Assembly: GCA_963840545.1 (NCBI GenBank)
Contig: CAWIZE010000001.1
Location: 769,957-833,956 of the forward strand
Direction of reading: 5' to 3'
Source of the DNA: JAKAWQ01 sp963840545
GTDB lineage: Bacteria; Pseudomonadota; Alphaproteobacteria; Acetobacterales; Acetobacteraceae
Length of the DNA: 64,000 nt
The first letter of the stretch is position 1. Each line of letters opens with the position of its first letter. Position numbers and translations under genes: made by a program. Below the pieces are notes generated by a model. That model searched no databases. It saw only the letters and a list, made by a program, of their open reading frames with translations, and was not told where the DNA came from. This document shows, one piece after another, positions 54,612 through 63,570 of the stretch.

Positions 54612-55538
54612 TTACGCCGCGGAGGCCAGCCGGGCCGGACTTTGCGCCGCCTTCGCCGCCTCCAGGCGGAAGGTCTCCGTCATATGCGTCGCCAGCGCCT
54701 GGGCGGCCGGCTCGGCGCGCTTGCGCCCCTTGAGCATCAGGATCGCGAAGTCCGGCAGCGCCGGCAGCACCTCGCCCGGCTTCAGCGCGACGATTCCGCC
54801 CGGCAGCCACGAGGGGATCGAGACGGTCACCGCCAGCCCCGCGAGCACCGGCGTGAGCGTTCCCGCCTGGCTGCCGGACATATAGGCGACGCGGTAGCTC
54901 CGCCCGGCTTTATCGAGCGCGCGCATCGCCGCGCCCGCCCAGGAGCAGCCGCTGCCCGCGACCGCCAGCGGCACGGGGTCGCGGCGGTGCACCGCATGCC
55001 GCTCCGAGGTGAGCCAGAGCAGCGGGCCGCGCCAGAGCGGCACGACGGGCCAGCCCCTGGGCTCGCTGCCCTCCGAGATGAGCGTGAGGTCGAGGTCGCC
55101 GGCCTTGAGCCGTTCCGCAAGCTCCTCCGAGGGTGCGCACACCACCTCCACCTGCACGGCGGGATGGGTGTCGGCGAAGCGCGCCAGCACCGGCGGCAGA
55201 TAGCGCCAGGCATAATCGTCCGGCGTGCCGAGCCGCACCGAGCCGGCGAGGAGCGGGGCGCGGAAGGCGCCCCAGATCCCGTCGTTGAGGGCGACCATCT
55301 CCGCCGCCCGCCCGATCAGCAGCCGCCCGTGCGGCGTGAGCTCAACCGACCCGCCGCGGCGGCGCTGGAAAAGCTTCTGGCCGAGCAGGGTCTCGAGCCG
55401 CTGCACCTGCATCGAGACCGCCGACTGGGTGCGGCCCACCCGCTCCGCGGCATGGGTGAAGCTGCCCTCCTCGGCGATGAAGAGGAAGACGCGCAGGAGA
55501 TCGGGGTCGATGCCGCAGGGCAGGCTCATGACAATCAT
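54612..55538 (-). CDS. LysR-family transcriptional regulator
   Basis: 308 aa. The N-terminal winged HTH spans about 13-72 (FLFIAEEGSFTHAAERVGRTQSAVSMQVQRLE), with a periplasmic-binding-like effector domain from ~95. ATG 55538 follows AAGGAT; the ATG three codons later is a second candidate. Its start region lies within a Fur-box-like sequence. The target is unknown; the divergent DUF1127 gene is the most natural neighbour. Confidence 0.85.
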   Translation of the reverse strand: MIVMSLPCGIDPDLLRVFLFIAEEGSFTHAAERVGRTQSAVSMQVQRLETLLGQKLFQRRRGGSVELTPHGRLLIGRAAEMVALNDGIWGAFRAPLLAGSVRLGTPDDYAWRYLPPVLARFADTHPAVQVEVVCAPSEELAERLKAGDLDLTLISEGSEPRGWPVVPLWRGPLLWLTSERHAVHRRDPVPLAVAGSGCSWAGAAMRALDKAGRSYRVAYMSGSQAGTLTPVLAGLAVTVSIPSWLPGGIVALKPGEVLPALPDFAILMLKGRKRAEPAAQALATHMTETFRLEAAKAAQSPARLASAA

Positions 55539-55542
55539 TATC
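55524..55542. promoter_or_regulatory. Fur-box-like sequence over the LysR start
   Basis: GCTCATGACAATCATTATC matches 16 of 19 positions of the enterobacterial Fur consensus and is an A/T-rich island in GC-rich DNA. It overlaps the first codons of the LysR gene and lies 94 bp upstream of the DUF1127 gene. Binding by Fur is only inferred; this window also has a differently built Fur box at 2462. Confidence 0.45.
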
Positions 55543-55635
55543 CTTGATCTTCCTCATCAATGCAATTCGTTTTCCTTATTCCTTCCCGACCCCCATGTTT
55601 CGGTTGCTCGGACGTCAGCTGAAGGAGTCCAGACG

Positions 55636-56484
55636 ATGAGCGCCGTCCTGTTCGAAGTTCTCCAGCCCGCCCGCCCGCGCCGCTCCTGGCTGAGGACGCG
55701 CCGCGCCGAGGTCGGGCAAATCCTCGCCGAGTGGCGCCGGCGCGCCCGCGCCCGGAGCGACCTGCTCCACGCCGACGACCGGATGCTCGCCGATCTCGGC
55801 ATCTCGCGCGCCGAGGCCAAATTCCGGGCCGTGAGCGGCCGGCTCGACTCGACCAAGTGCAGGGGCTCTGCCCCCGCACCCCGGCAAGGGGCTCTGCCCC
55901 TTGCAACCCCGCCAGGGCCTGGGGCCCTGGACCCCGTCTATTTGTGCCGCGCAGCGCTCGTGGGGTCCAGGGGCCCAGCCCCTGGCCCCGGCCGTGATCA
56001 TTCATCAACCACGGAATTGCGGAGCACCCCGATCCCCGTGATCTCGACCGCGATCTCGTCCCCTGCCTTCATCCAGAGCGGCGGCTTGCGTGCGAAGCCG
56101 ACGCCTTCCGGCGTCCCGGTGGCGATGACGTCGCCGGCATCGAGCGGGATGAAGGCGGAGAGGGTACGAAATGATCGTCGGGATGTCGAAGATCAGGTCG
56201 TCGGTCCCGCTGTGCTGGACCTCGGCCCCGTTCAATCGGGTTCTGAGGAAAAGCCGGGTCGGGTCGGGGATTTCATCCGCCGTCACGATCCATGGGCCGA
56301 TGCTGCCCGAGCGGAAGAAATTCTTCCCCACGATCAGCGAGTGGGTGAACTGGTAGTCGCGGATGCTGCCGTCGTTGAGGCAGGTGTAGCCGAACACGTG
56401 CCCGAGCGCGGCCTCCTTCGGGATGTGCCGCCCCGGCTTGCCGATGATCACGGCGAGCTCGCCTTCGTAATCGAACTGCTCTGA
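55636..56484 (+). CDS. DUF1127 (YjiS-like) small protein, stop lost into a repeat
   Basis: ATG 55636 has GAAGGAG eight bases upstream. Residues 1-72 are a normal DUF1127 protein (VGQILAEWRRRARARSDLLHADDRMLADLGISRAEAKFRAV). From about 55857 the frame enters the hairpin repeat without a stop and stays open, antisense to the FAH gene, to 56484. Only the part up to about 55857 looks like real coding sequence; the annotated end is simply the first in-frame stop. Divergent from LysR. Confidence 0.6.
   Translation: MSAVLFEVLQPARPRRSWLRTRRAEVGQILAEWRRRARARSDLLHADDRMLADLGISRAEAKFRAVSGRLDSTKCRGSAPAPRQGALPLATPPGPGALDPVYLCRAALVGSRGPAPGPGRDHSSTTELRSTPIPVISTAISSPAFIQSGGLRAKPTPSGVPVAMTSPASSGMKAERVRNDRRDVEDQVVGPAVLDLGPVQSGSEEKPGRVGDFIRRHDPWADAARAEEILPHDQRVGELVVADAAVVEAGVAEHVPERGLLRDVPPRLADDHGELAFVIELL
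55857..55993. repeat. Multi-hairpin repeat cluster (copy 4)
   Basis: Hairpins GCAGGGGC-TCT-GCCCC, GCAAGGGGC-TCT-GCCCCTTGC, CCAGGGCC-TGG-GGCCCTGG, and a distal GGGGTCCAGGGGC/GCCCCTGG part. Same stem and loop style as copies 1-3. It lies between the DUF1127 gene and the convergent FAH gene. Confidence 0.75.
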
Positions 56485-56841
56485 GACGCGCGGGCGCAGC
56501 AGCGCGCCGCCGGGCGGGGCAAAACTCTCGATCGCGCGGAGGAAGACGCTCGGGTTTTCGGGCAGCTCCATGTTGCCCTCGGCGACGTGCGCTTTGTAAT
56601 TGCGGCCGATGCAGACGATCTTCGCCGGATCGGGGACCGGCAGCTCGAGCGCGAGATCCGCCATCGCAATGTCCGCCGGTTCGCTTGCCAGGGACCGCAT
56701 CCGCGGGAGCGCGCCGCCTTCGATCGCCGCGCGCAGGCTCGGATATTCTTCGCCGAGCCGTCGCGAAAGATCGACCACCCCACCCTCGACCACGGCCCCG
56801 TAAGCGGGGCGTCCCGCGTGGGAAAAACTCGCCAGCCGCAT
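55998..56841 (-). pseudogene. Fumarylacetoacetate hydrolase family protein, frameshifted
   Basis: ATG 56841 opens MRLASFSHAGRPAYGAVVEGG; the FAH domain follows with CIGRNYKAHVAEGN, FDYEGELAVIIGK (metal Glu residues) and FGYTCLNDGSIRDYQ. After DIPTIISY an extra base in the GGG at 56162-56164 breaks the frame; the other frame gives LSAFIPLDAGDVIATGTPEGVG and ends GVLRNSVVDE at 55998. Such enzymes cleave C-C bonds in acylpyruvates or 2-hydroxy-hepta-diene-dioates in aromatic degradation. The indel may be an error. Confidence 0.78.
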
Positions 56842-56861
56842 CGAAATTCCCTTCGTGCCTT

Positions 56862-59233
56862 TTATGCCTCGCGCACCACGTAGGTCCAGAACTGCGTCGC
56901 CCCGTCGGGCCCGGTCTCGCGATAGACGCCCTGGATCTCGGTCTCGAATCCCGGGAACAGGTTGGCGGCGCGCTCGAACACCTGCAGGTAGTCGAGCATC
57001 GGCTGCGCGCGCTCGTCCAGCCGCTCGCCGGGGACGATCGTCGCGATGCCCGGCGGATAGACCAGCAACAGCGTCGTCGCGATGCGGCCGGCGACTCGAT
57101 CGATCGGCAGGTAATCGACCTCGTTGCGCACCAGGCGCTGCACCGCCTCGGCGGCGGCATCGCCAGGTCGGGCAAATGCTCCGGCGCGGAACTGCGCGCG
57201 CTGCAACGCGCTGGTGTCGTTGCTCGCGGAAGAAGCGCGTGCATCTCGGCGCACAGATCGCGCAGCCGCATCGCCGCCATAGCGCTGCGCTGCGCGCGCG
57301 ACGAACTCGGTCATCACCTCCTCGAGCAGCGCGTTCGCGTCGTGCAGTTCCTTGAAGCGCACCAGCGCGCTGAGCAGGTGCCGGCCTTGCTCGCTCTCGA
57401 CGCCCGGGGTCAGCAGGAACAGGAGGCAGTTCAGGTCGTTCTTCTCCGGCACGATCCAGTTGTCGCGCAGGTATGCGGCGAGCGATCGGGGCGGGAACGC
57501 CATGCTCCGCGTAGGCGCCGGTGGCGCGGTCGAAGCCGGGCGTCAGCAGGGTCAGCTTGTTCGGATCGGTCATCGCGTAGCCCGGCGCGACATGCGCGGA
57601 AGCCGTGCCAGGCGGCGCCCGGCGCCAGCTCCCAGCATCGCCGGATCGCGTCGCGAGCGCATCGGTCGGCACGTCTTCCCACGCCATCTGCGCCGCGCCG
57701 CCGTCCTCGCGCAGCGTCACCACATCCGGCACGAACGGATCGAAGAACCAGCGCTGCGCCGGGTCGCCTCGCTTCTCCTCGAATTCGCGGCGCGATCGCG
57801 CGCAGCTTCTTGCGCAGTTCGATGCCGAGCCGGATGGTGTCGTCCCACAGCACCTCGCCCGACTTGCCCTTCATCATCTGCGCGCCGACATCGAGCGAGG
57901 CGAACAGCGGATAGAACGGCGAGGTCGAGGCGTGCAGCATGAACATCTCGTTGAAGCGCCGATGCTCGACCCGGCGGCGCTGGCCCTTGATGTGGCGATC
58001 GCGCACATGGATCTGCGAGCCTGGGAGAAGCTGGCGAGCTGCTTGTGCGTCGACTGGGTGGCGATGATGCCGGGCTGGCTCGCATCCGAGGCCGTCAGGC
58101 CCATCGCGAAGCGGCCCTGAACAGCGGATGGAATTTCATGAAGCCGGCCCAGGCCTCGTCGAACAGGATGTAGTCGCAGAGATGGCCGATGCTGCTGCGA
58201 GGATCCGTCCGGCGTCGTAGATGGTGCCGTCATAGGTGCATTGCTCGATCACCGCGGCGCGGAACGGCCGCTCGCGTTGCCAGGCGTCCTTGTCGGTGAC
58301 CAGCGGATTGTCGCGGATGCGCTCGCGGATCGCGCCTCGTCCAGAGCGTCGTAGTCGATCGGCCCGATCAGGCCGTGGCAATTGCGCTGGGTCGGCAGGA
58401 AGATCGGGATGGCGCCGCCCAGGAACAGCGCGCCGTGATGCGCCGCCTTGTGGTTGTTGCGGTCGAACAGCACCAGGTCGTCCTCGGCGATCAGCGCCGG
58501 CAGCACGATCTTGTTCGACGTGGACGTGCCGTTGAGCACGAAATAGGTTTTCTCGGCGCCGAAGATCTGCGCCGCGGCCTTCTGCGCTTCCAGCGCCGGC
58601 CCCTCGTGCGTCAGCAGGTCGCCGAGTTCGAGCACCGAGTTGTCGAGATCGTCGTGAAACACCGCCTCGCCGAGATGGGCGACGAAGATGCGGCCGATCG
58701 GGCTGCGCGCATAGAAGACGCCGCCATTATGGCCGGGGCAGGTCCAGAGCTGGTTGCCCTCCTCGGCATAATCCACCAGCGCGCCGAAGAACGGCGTCTT
58801 CAGCGACTCGGCGTAGTGGCGCAGATGGCTGACCAGGTTGTTGGCGATGAAATCGGGCGTTTCCTCGGCCAGGAACACATAGCCGTTGACCTGGTTCATC
58901 ACCTCGACCGGGATCTCCTCCAGCCGCTGGCGGCGCACCAGCACGAAGACCGGCAAATCGAGGCCGCGCGCGCGCACCAGTGCGATCAGCGCGGCGCTCT
59001 TGCCCTGCGGGCCGCGCTTGCCCCAATCGATCACCATGCAGCCGATCGCCGCATCGGCGCGGATGGCGAGTTCGGCTTCCTCGGCTGCGCGCGCGCAGCA
59101 CCGCGAAGCCGATGCGCTCGATCTCGGCGGCGATCTGCTCGAGCCCTGGCCCTCCAGGTCGCTCGGCGTCGAAGGCGGGGGCGCAGATCAGGAACTTGAA
59201 CCGTCGTCGGTTCTGCACCCCTCGCCCTCGCAC
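56862..59233 (-). CDS. Orn/Lys/Arg decarboxylase (PLP, fold type I), frame broken by many indels
   Basis: About 790 aa expected. Pieces in three frames, in order: an N-terminal response-regulator-like wing (NRRRFKFLICAPAFDAERPG, CMVIDWGKRGPQGKSAALI); the PLP core (YVFLAEETPDFIANNLVSHL, GHNGGVFYARSPIGRIF, NGTSTSNKIV, LVLFDRNNHKAAHHGAL, and the PLP-Lys motif QSTHKQLASFSQ near 58040); and a C-terminal domain (LPIDRVAGRIATTLLLVYPPGIATIVPGE). At least eight frame changes occur, none inside a clearly decayed motif. It decarboxylates a basic amino acid to a polyamine or diamine; lysine versus arginine versus ornithine cannot be decided. Confidence 0.7.
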
Positions 59234-59274
59234 GTCAGATCGATGTCAGACGAGGCCGCACGCGGGGGGGGCGC

Positions 59275-60679
59275 TTATTGGTAGTTGGTGAGGAGGAACT
59301 CGATGCGCCGGTTTTTGGCATAGGCTTCCGGGTGTTGGCGGGATCAAGCGGCTGGGTGTCGCCGAACCCGGTGGCGGCCAGCCGGTTCGGCGGAATGCCG
59401 TCGGCGATCAGCAGCTTGACCACGTTGATCGCGCGCTCCGCCGAGAGTTCCCAGTTCAAGGCGATATTGCGGGCTGGCGGTCGGGGTCGTGGCCGTCCAG
59501 CCGCGCAGGATCCAGGGGATGTCCGGGGGAATTTCTGCGCTGATCTGCTTCAGCGTGAGCGCCAGCTTGTCGATCTGTCGGCGCCGGCGTTGGTCAGTTC
59601 GGCGCTGCCCACCGGGAACAGCACCTCGCTCTGGAACACGAATCGGTCGCCGACCACCTGGATGCCGGGCTGGTTGGCCAGCACCTGGCGCAGCCGGCCG
59701 AAGAAGTCGCTGCGGTAGTGCTGCAACTCCTGGACCTTCTGGGCGAGCGCGGCATTCAGCCGGCTGCCGAGGTTGGCGATCTGCACGTCCTTCGCCCGGA
59801 CGCCTCGGAGGCGTCCAGCGCCTTGCGCGGAGGTCGCGAGCTGGTCGGGCGCTGTCGATCTGCTGGCTCACCAGCGCCACTCGGCGCCGCGCGCTGATCG
59901 CCGAGGCGCTTCTCGCCCGCCAGCTGCGCCGCCGCGCCGCGCGCCGCTGCCTCGGTGATGGTGCGCCGGCCGCGTCCTGCGCCTGTTTCTCCAACTCGTC
60001 GCGCAAGGCGGTCAGCGCGTGCACCTGGTCGGCGAGCTTGGCGAGGTCGGAGACGCGCGCCGCGATGGTCGCCTGATCGACCTGATGGTCTGATCGAGCG
60101 CCGCGATCTGGCCCGCATCTCCTCCAGTTGCGATGCGCCGCGGCGAGCTGCGCCGCGGTCGCCGCTCGCTCGCCTGCGTCTCGCCTGGCCTGGGTGGCCG
60201 TCGGCCAGCGCTCCGGCGGGAGATCCGTCGGCGGCCCGCGACTGCCCGACTGCAACTGCGCCGCGGCGTCGGTCAGCCGCGCCGCGAGTTTGTCGCGCGC
60301 CTTGAGCGCTCGCGATCGGCGGCGCCGAGCTTGGTTCCTCGGCCTGCAGGGCGGCGAGTTGCTGGGCAGCAATGGTCGCGCGACGCGGTCGCCGCCTGCA
60401 GGTCGCGGGTCAGCTGCGCGAACGACATCCGCAGCTCGGCGGAGTGGCCGCTCTCCAGCGACAGCATGTCGGTCAGCTCGCCATCTGCCGGTTCAGCTGG
60501 TCGAGCGCCTGTTGCGGCCCGGTCAGCGCCACCGACAGGAACGCCTGCGCCAGCACGAACACCAGCAGCACGAAAATGATGACCATCAGCAGCGTGGACA
60601 GCGCGTCCACATAGCCGGGCCAGGCATTCAGCCCGTGTCCGCCACCGCCGCGCCGGCGGCCGCCCGCTGGCAGTTCCAT
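59275..60679 (-). CDS. OmpA/MotB-like peptidoglycan-binding membrane protein, frame broken
   Basis: ATG 60679 opens MELPAGGRRRGGGGHGLNAWPGYVDALSTLLMVIIFVLLVF, a single N-terminal membrane helix as in MotB/TolR. A long coiled coil follows in mixed frames (LARDLQAATA..., QIDSARPARDLRA..., KVQELQHYRSDFFGRL). The C-terminal OmpA domain is recognisable: FVFQSEVLFPVGSAELT, NWELSAERAINVVKLL, NRLAATGFGDTQPLDPANT, then after a missing C near 59333, PEAYAKNRRIEFLLTNYQ. Probably partners the MotA/TolQ-like protein encoded 13 bp upstream. Confidence 0.7.
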
Positions 60680-60692
60680 CCGTCCCGCCCGC

Positions 60693-61853
60693 TCACCGCG
60701 GCTGGTCCTCGGCGAGGGCGGCGACGGTGCGGGTCAGGATCCGCAGATCGTTGCGCAGATCGGCGGTGCTCTGGGCGCGGCCCTGCTCGGCCTCGGCCAC
60801 CATCCGCTGCAGTAGAGTTCGATGTTGCGCAGAGTGCGCCCGCGCCACTTCGTCGAGGCCGCCTTCCGCGCGCGAGCTCGGCGAGCCGCTGCAGCGCCGG
60901 GGCGAGCGCCGCTGCGCCTCGGCGATGCGCAGCATGAGTTGCTGGTTGGTGCGCATCGTGTCCGACAGCGTGGCGAGCGTTCGGTCAGAGCACGCCAACG
61001 CCTGGTTGGCCTGCGCCCGCCCGTCCTCGCCGCGCGCCAGGACGCGCTGCAGGTTTTCCATGTTCTCGGCGGTCTGTTCCAGCAGCGCCTGGACGTAGAC
61101 CGGCACCGAGCCTTCGCCCTCGCGCCGAGCACGCCGGAGGACAGCCGGGTCAGGCCGGCGAGCCATTCCTCCAGTTCGTTGAAGAAGCGGTTCTGCGCCT
61201 GGCCGGCGGTCAGGTCGAGGAAGCCCAGCACCAGCGCGCCGGCGAGGCCGAACATGCGAGGCGGAGAACGCGGTGCCCATGCCGTGCAGCGGCCGCGCCA
61301 GGCCGGATTTCAGCTGCTCGAACATCGCGTTGACGTCGCCCGAGCCGACCGACATGCGCGCCGATCACGTCGGCCACCGACGCCGATGGTCTTCAGCAGG
61401 CCCCAGAAGGTGCCGAGCAGGCCGAGGAAGATCATCAGGCCGGTCATGTAGCGCGACAGTTCGCGGCTTTCGTCGAGCCGGCTGGCGATGCTGTCGAGCA
61501 GCGTGCGCATCGCGGCGGCGGAGAGGGTGAGCCGTCGCTGCCGTCGGCCGGTCCTTGCTCGCCGCGGCCGGCGAGCATGCTGGCCATCGGCGCCAGCAGG
61601 CGGGGCGCCGGCAGCGGCGGCCAGGCGGGCGCGCGCCGCGCTGGAAGGTCTCCAGCCAGGTGACCTCGGGCGCCAGCCGCAGCACCTGGCGCAGGTTCCA
61701 GGCGATGCCGAAGAGCGCACCAGCAGGATCAGGCTGTTGAGCACCGGGTTGTTGTTGAAGGCGCGAGCAGCAGGGGCGACAGGAGCGCGGCGACGACGGC
61801 GACGCGGCCAGGAACACCAGCATGCGCACCAGGTAGGTGGTCGGCCGTGTCAT
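60693..61853 (-). CDS. MotA/TolQ/ExbB-type proton-channel protein, frame broken
   Basis: About 385 aa expected from ATG 61853 (MTRPTTYLVRMLVFL). Recognisable parts: AWNLRQVLRLAPEVTWLETFQRG; LDESRELSRYMTGLMIFLGLLGTFWGLLKTIG, the MotA/TolQ channel helix; LVLGFLDLTAGQAQNRFFNELEEWLAGLTRLSSGVLG, the second channel helix and following loop; and a helical tail ending LTRTVAALAEDQPR. At least four indels. With the OmpA/MotB-like protein it should form an ion-driven envelope motor complex; no flagellar genes are near. Confidence 0.7.
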
Positions 61854-62645
61854 GGTGACCCTTGGGTCGATCCTTTGGGCGCTCCTGGGATGCTCCCTGG
61901 GGGGGCGATCCGTCCGGCCCGGGCTCGACCGTCACGTCGACGCGATCCGCCGGCACCGTCGCCGGCCCGGCTGGCGCCAGCAGGGCCCTGACATAGATTC
62001 GCGCCGAGGCGACCCGCCTCGCGTCATCACGCTGCGCGCCGCGAGCCCGCGCGACAGCGACAGCCGCCGCGCGGTCGAGGGGTCGTCGGCGATGCTCGGC
62101 GCATAGGCCGACCGTGTACGGCGTGGCGCGTGCTCGTCCGGCGGCGCCGCGCGATCTCCCTCAGCGCGGCGAGCGGTGGCCGGGTTGAGGCCGGCGCCGT
62201 CGGCGCCGAAGGTGAGCGCAGCCCGCCCGGGATCGGGTGGCGCGCCGGGCGCGCCGTCGGCGACGTGGGGCGGCGGCGGCAGCGGCGCGGGGTGCGGCGG
62301 CCCGGCCGGCACGATCGGCGCCAGCACCGGCGCCGGCGCGCTGGGGCGGCGGCGCGGCAGCGGGCCGGACGTTGTCGCCCGGCCGTCGCGGACTGCGGGC
62401 GGCGGGCGGCCGGCCCGGCCGGGGGCACCGGCGGCAGCGGCAGTCGTCGCGTGTCCTCGGGGCGGCGGCTTTGGGCAGCCCTGGGGCCGGCGGCACCGGC
62501 CCGGCCCGCGGCACGGGCCGTGCCGGCGGCCCGGCGCGGCGGCGTCGGCGCGAGCGCGTCCAGCGCGTCAGGTTCAGCTCGCCTGGCCGCGCGCCCCGGC
62601 ACGGCAAGCACCAGCACCGCCACTATGAGCGAAGCCGCACCGCAT
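61850..62645 (-). CDS. Small OmpA-like periplasmic protein with Pro-rich linker, frame broken
   Basis: Starts near ATG 62645 with a hydrophobic leader (SLIVAVLVLAVPGRAA). A long Pro/Ala-rich linker follows, then an OmpA-like domain assembled from mixed frames: ALTFGADGAGLNPAT, SAYAPSIADDPSTARRLSLSRGLAARSV, and ADRVDVTVEPG. The likely stop TGA overlaps the MotA-like start (ATGA). It would complete a three-gene envelope unit with the MotA- and MotB-like genes. Exact residues are uncertain because of the indels. Confidence 0.5.
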
Positions 62646-62691
62646 GGCCGCGGCAAGACTAGCCGAGGCGCTCGCAAGTTCCAACGTACGC

Positions 62692-63515
62692 TCAAGAAGC
62701 CGCCGCCTTGCCCCGCCGCTCCGCCGCCACCATGCCCTGGCCCACGGCGTCCAGCAGCCGGATGCAGGTGCGGGTTGGCGGCCACCACGTCGCCGCTGTG
62801 CGCGGATCGCCGCCGGCGGGGTCGGTGGCGTAGCCGCCGGCCTCGCGCACCATCAGCAGGCCGGCCGCCATGTCCCAGGGCTTCATGCCGAGTTCCCAGA
62901 GCCGTCGTAGCGGCCGGCGGCGACCCAGGCGAGGTCCAGCGCCGCGGCGCCGAACCGGCGGATGCCGGCGACCTGCGGCATCAGCGCCCCAGCGTGCGGG
63001 CGAACGCGAGCGCGGCGCCGGCGGCGACCGCGGCGAACGGGATGCCGGTGGCGAACAGCGCCTCCTTCAGGTCGCGCCGCGCCGAGACCCGCAGCCGGCG
63101 CTCGTTGACGAAGGCGCCGCCGCCTTTCTCGGCCCAGAACATCTCGTCGACCGCCGGGGCGTAGATCAGGCCGGCGGCGAGCTCCGAGCCGCCGTCCGGC
63201 AGGCGCCGCTCCAGCCCGATGCTGATCGCCCAGTGCGGGATGCCGTGCAGGAAGTTGGTGGTGCCGTCGAGCGGATCGACCACCCAGCGCCAGGCCCAGT
63301 TGTCGGAGCCCGAGGCGCCGGATTCCTCCATCAGGAAGGCGTAGCCGGGGCGGGCCTTGTTCAGTTCCTCGCGCAGCGTCTGCTCGGCGCGCATGTCGGC
63401 CTGGCAGACGAAGTCGCGACGGGCCCTTCACGCTGACCTGCAACTGCTCGACCTCGTTGAAGTCGCGCAGCAGACGCTTGGCGGCCTTCTGCGCGGCGTT
63501 CGCCATCACGGTCAT
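62692..63515 (-). CDS. suhB: Inositol-1-monophosphatase family protein (SuhB-like), frame broken
   Basis: Start at 63515, or ATG 63506 (MANAAQKAAKRLLRDFNEVEQLQVSVKG). Metal-binding motifs: LMEESGASG and WVVDPLDGTTNFLHGIPHWAISIGL, and near the C-terminus GMKPWDMAAGLLMVREAGGYATDPAGGD, all intact within their frame segments. Indels lie near 63418, 62993, 62900 and 62800. Frame segments together give ~270 aa, the normal family length. It dephosphorylates inositol-1-phosphate and in some bacteria also acts in ribosome assembly. Confidence 0.75.
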
Positions 63516-63570
63516 GTGCGGGGAGAGGCGGCATCGCCATGGGTCGGCCGAGTCCGGCTCGGCGCCCGGT

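Noticed and set aside
56273..57280. Separate 335-aa protein overlapping FAH and the decarboxylase
   Set aside because: It is the out-of-frame reading of FAH joined by the indels to a short true decarboxylase segment.
59235..63500. Several short ORFs of 60-220 aa as independent genes
   Set aside because: They are frame pieces or antisense shadows of the broken OmpA, MotA and inositol-monophosphatase genes.
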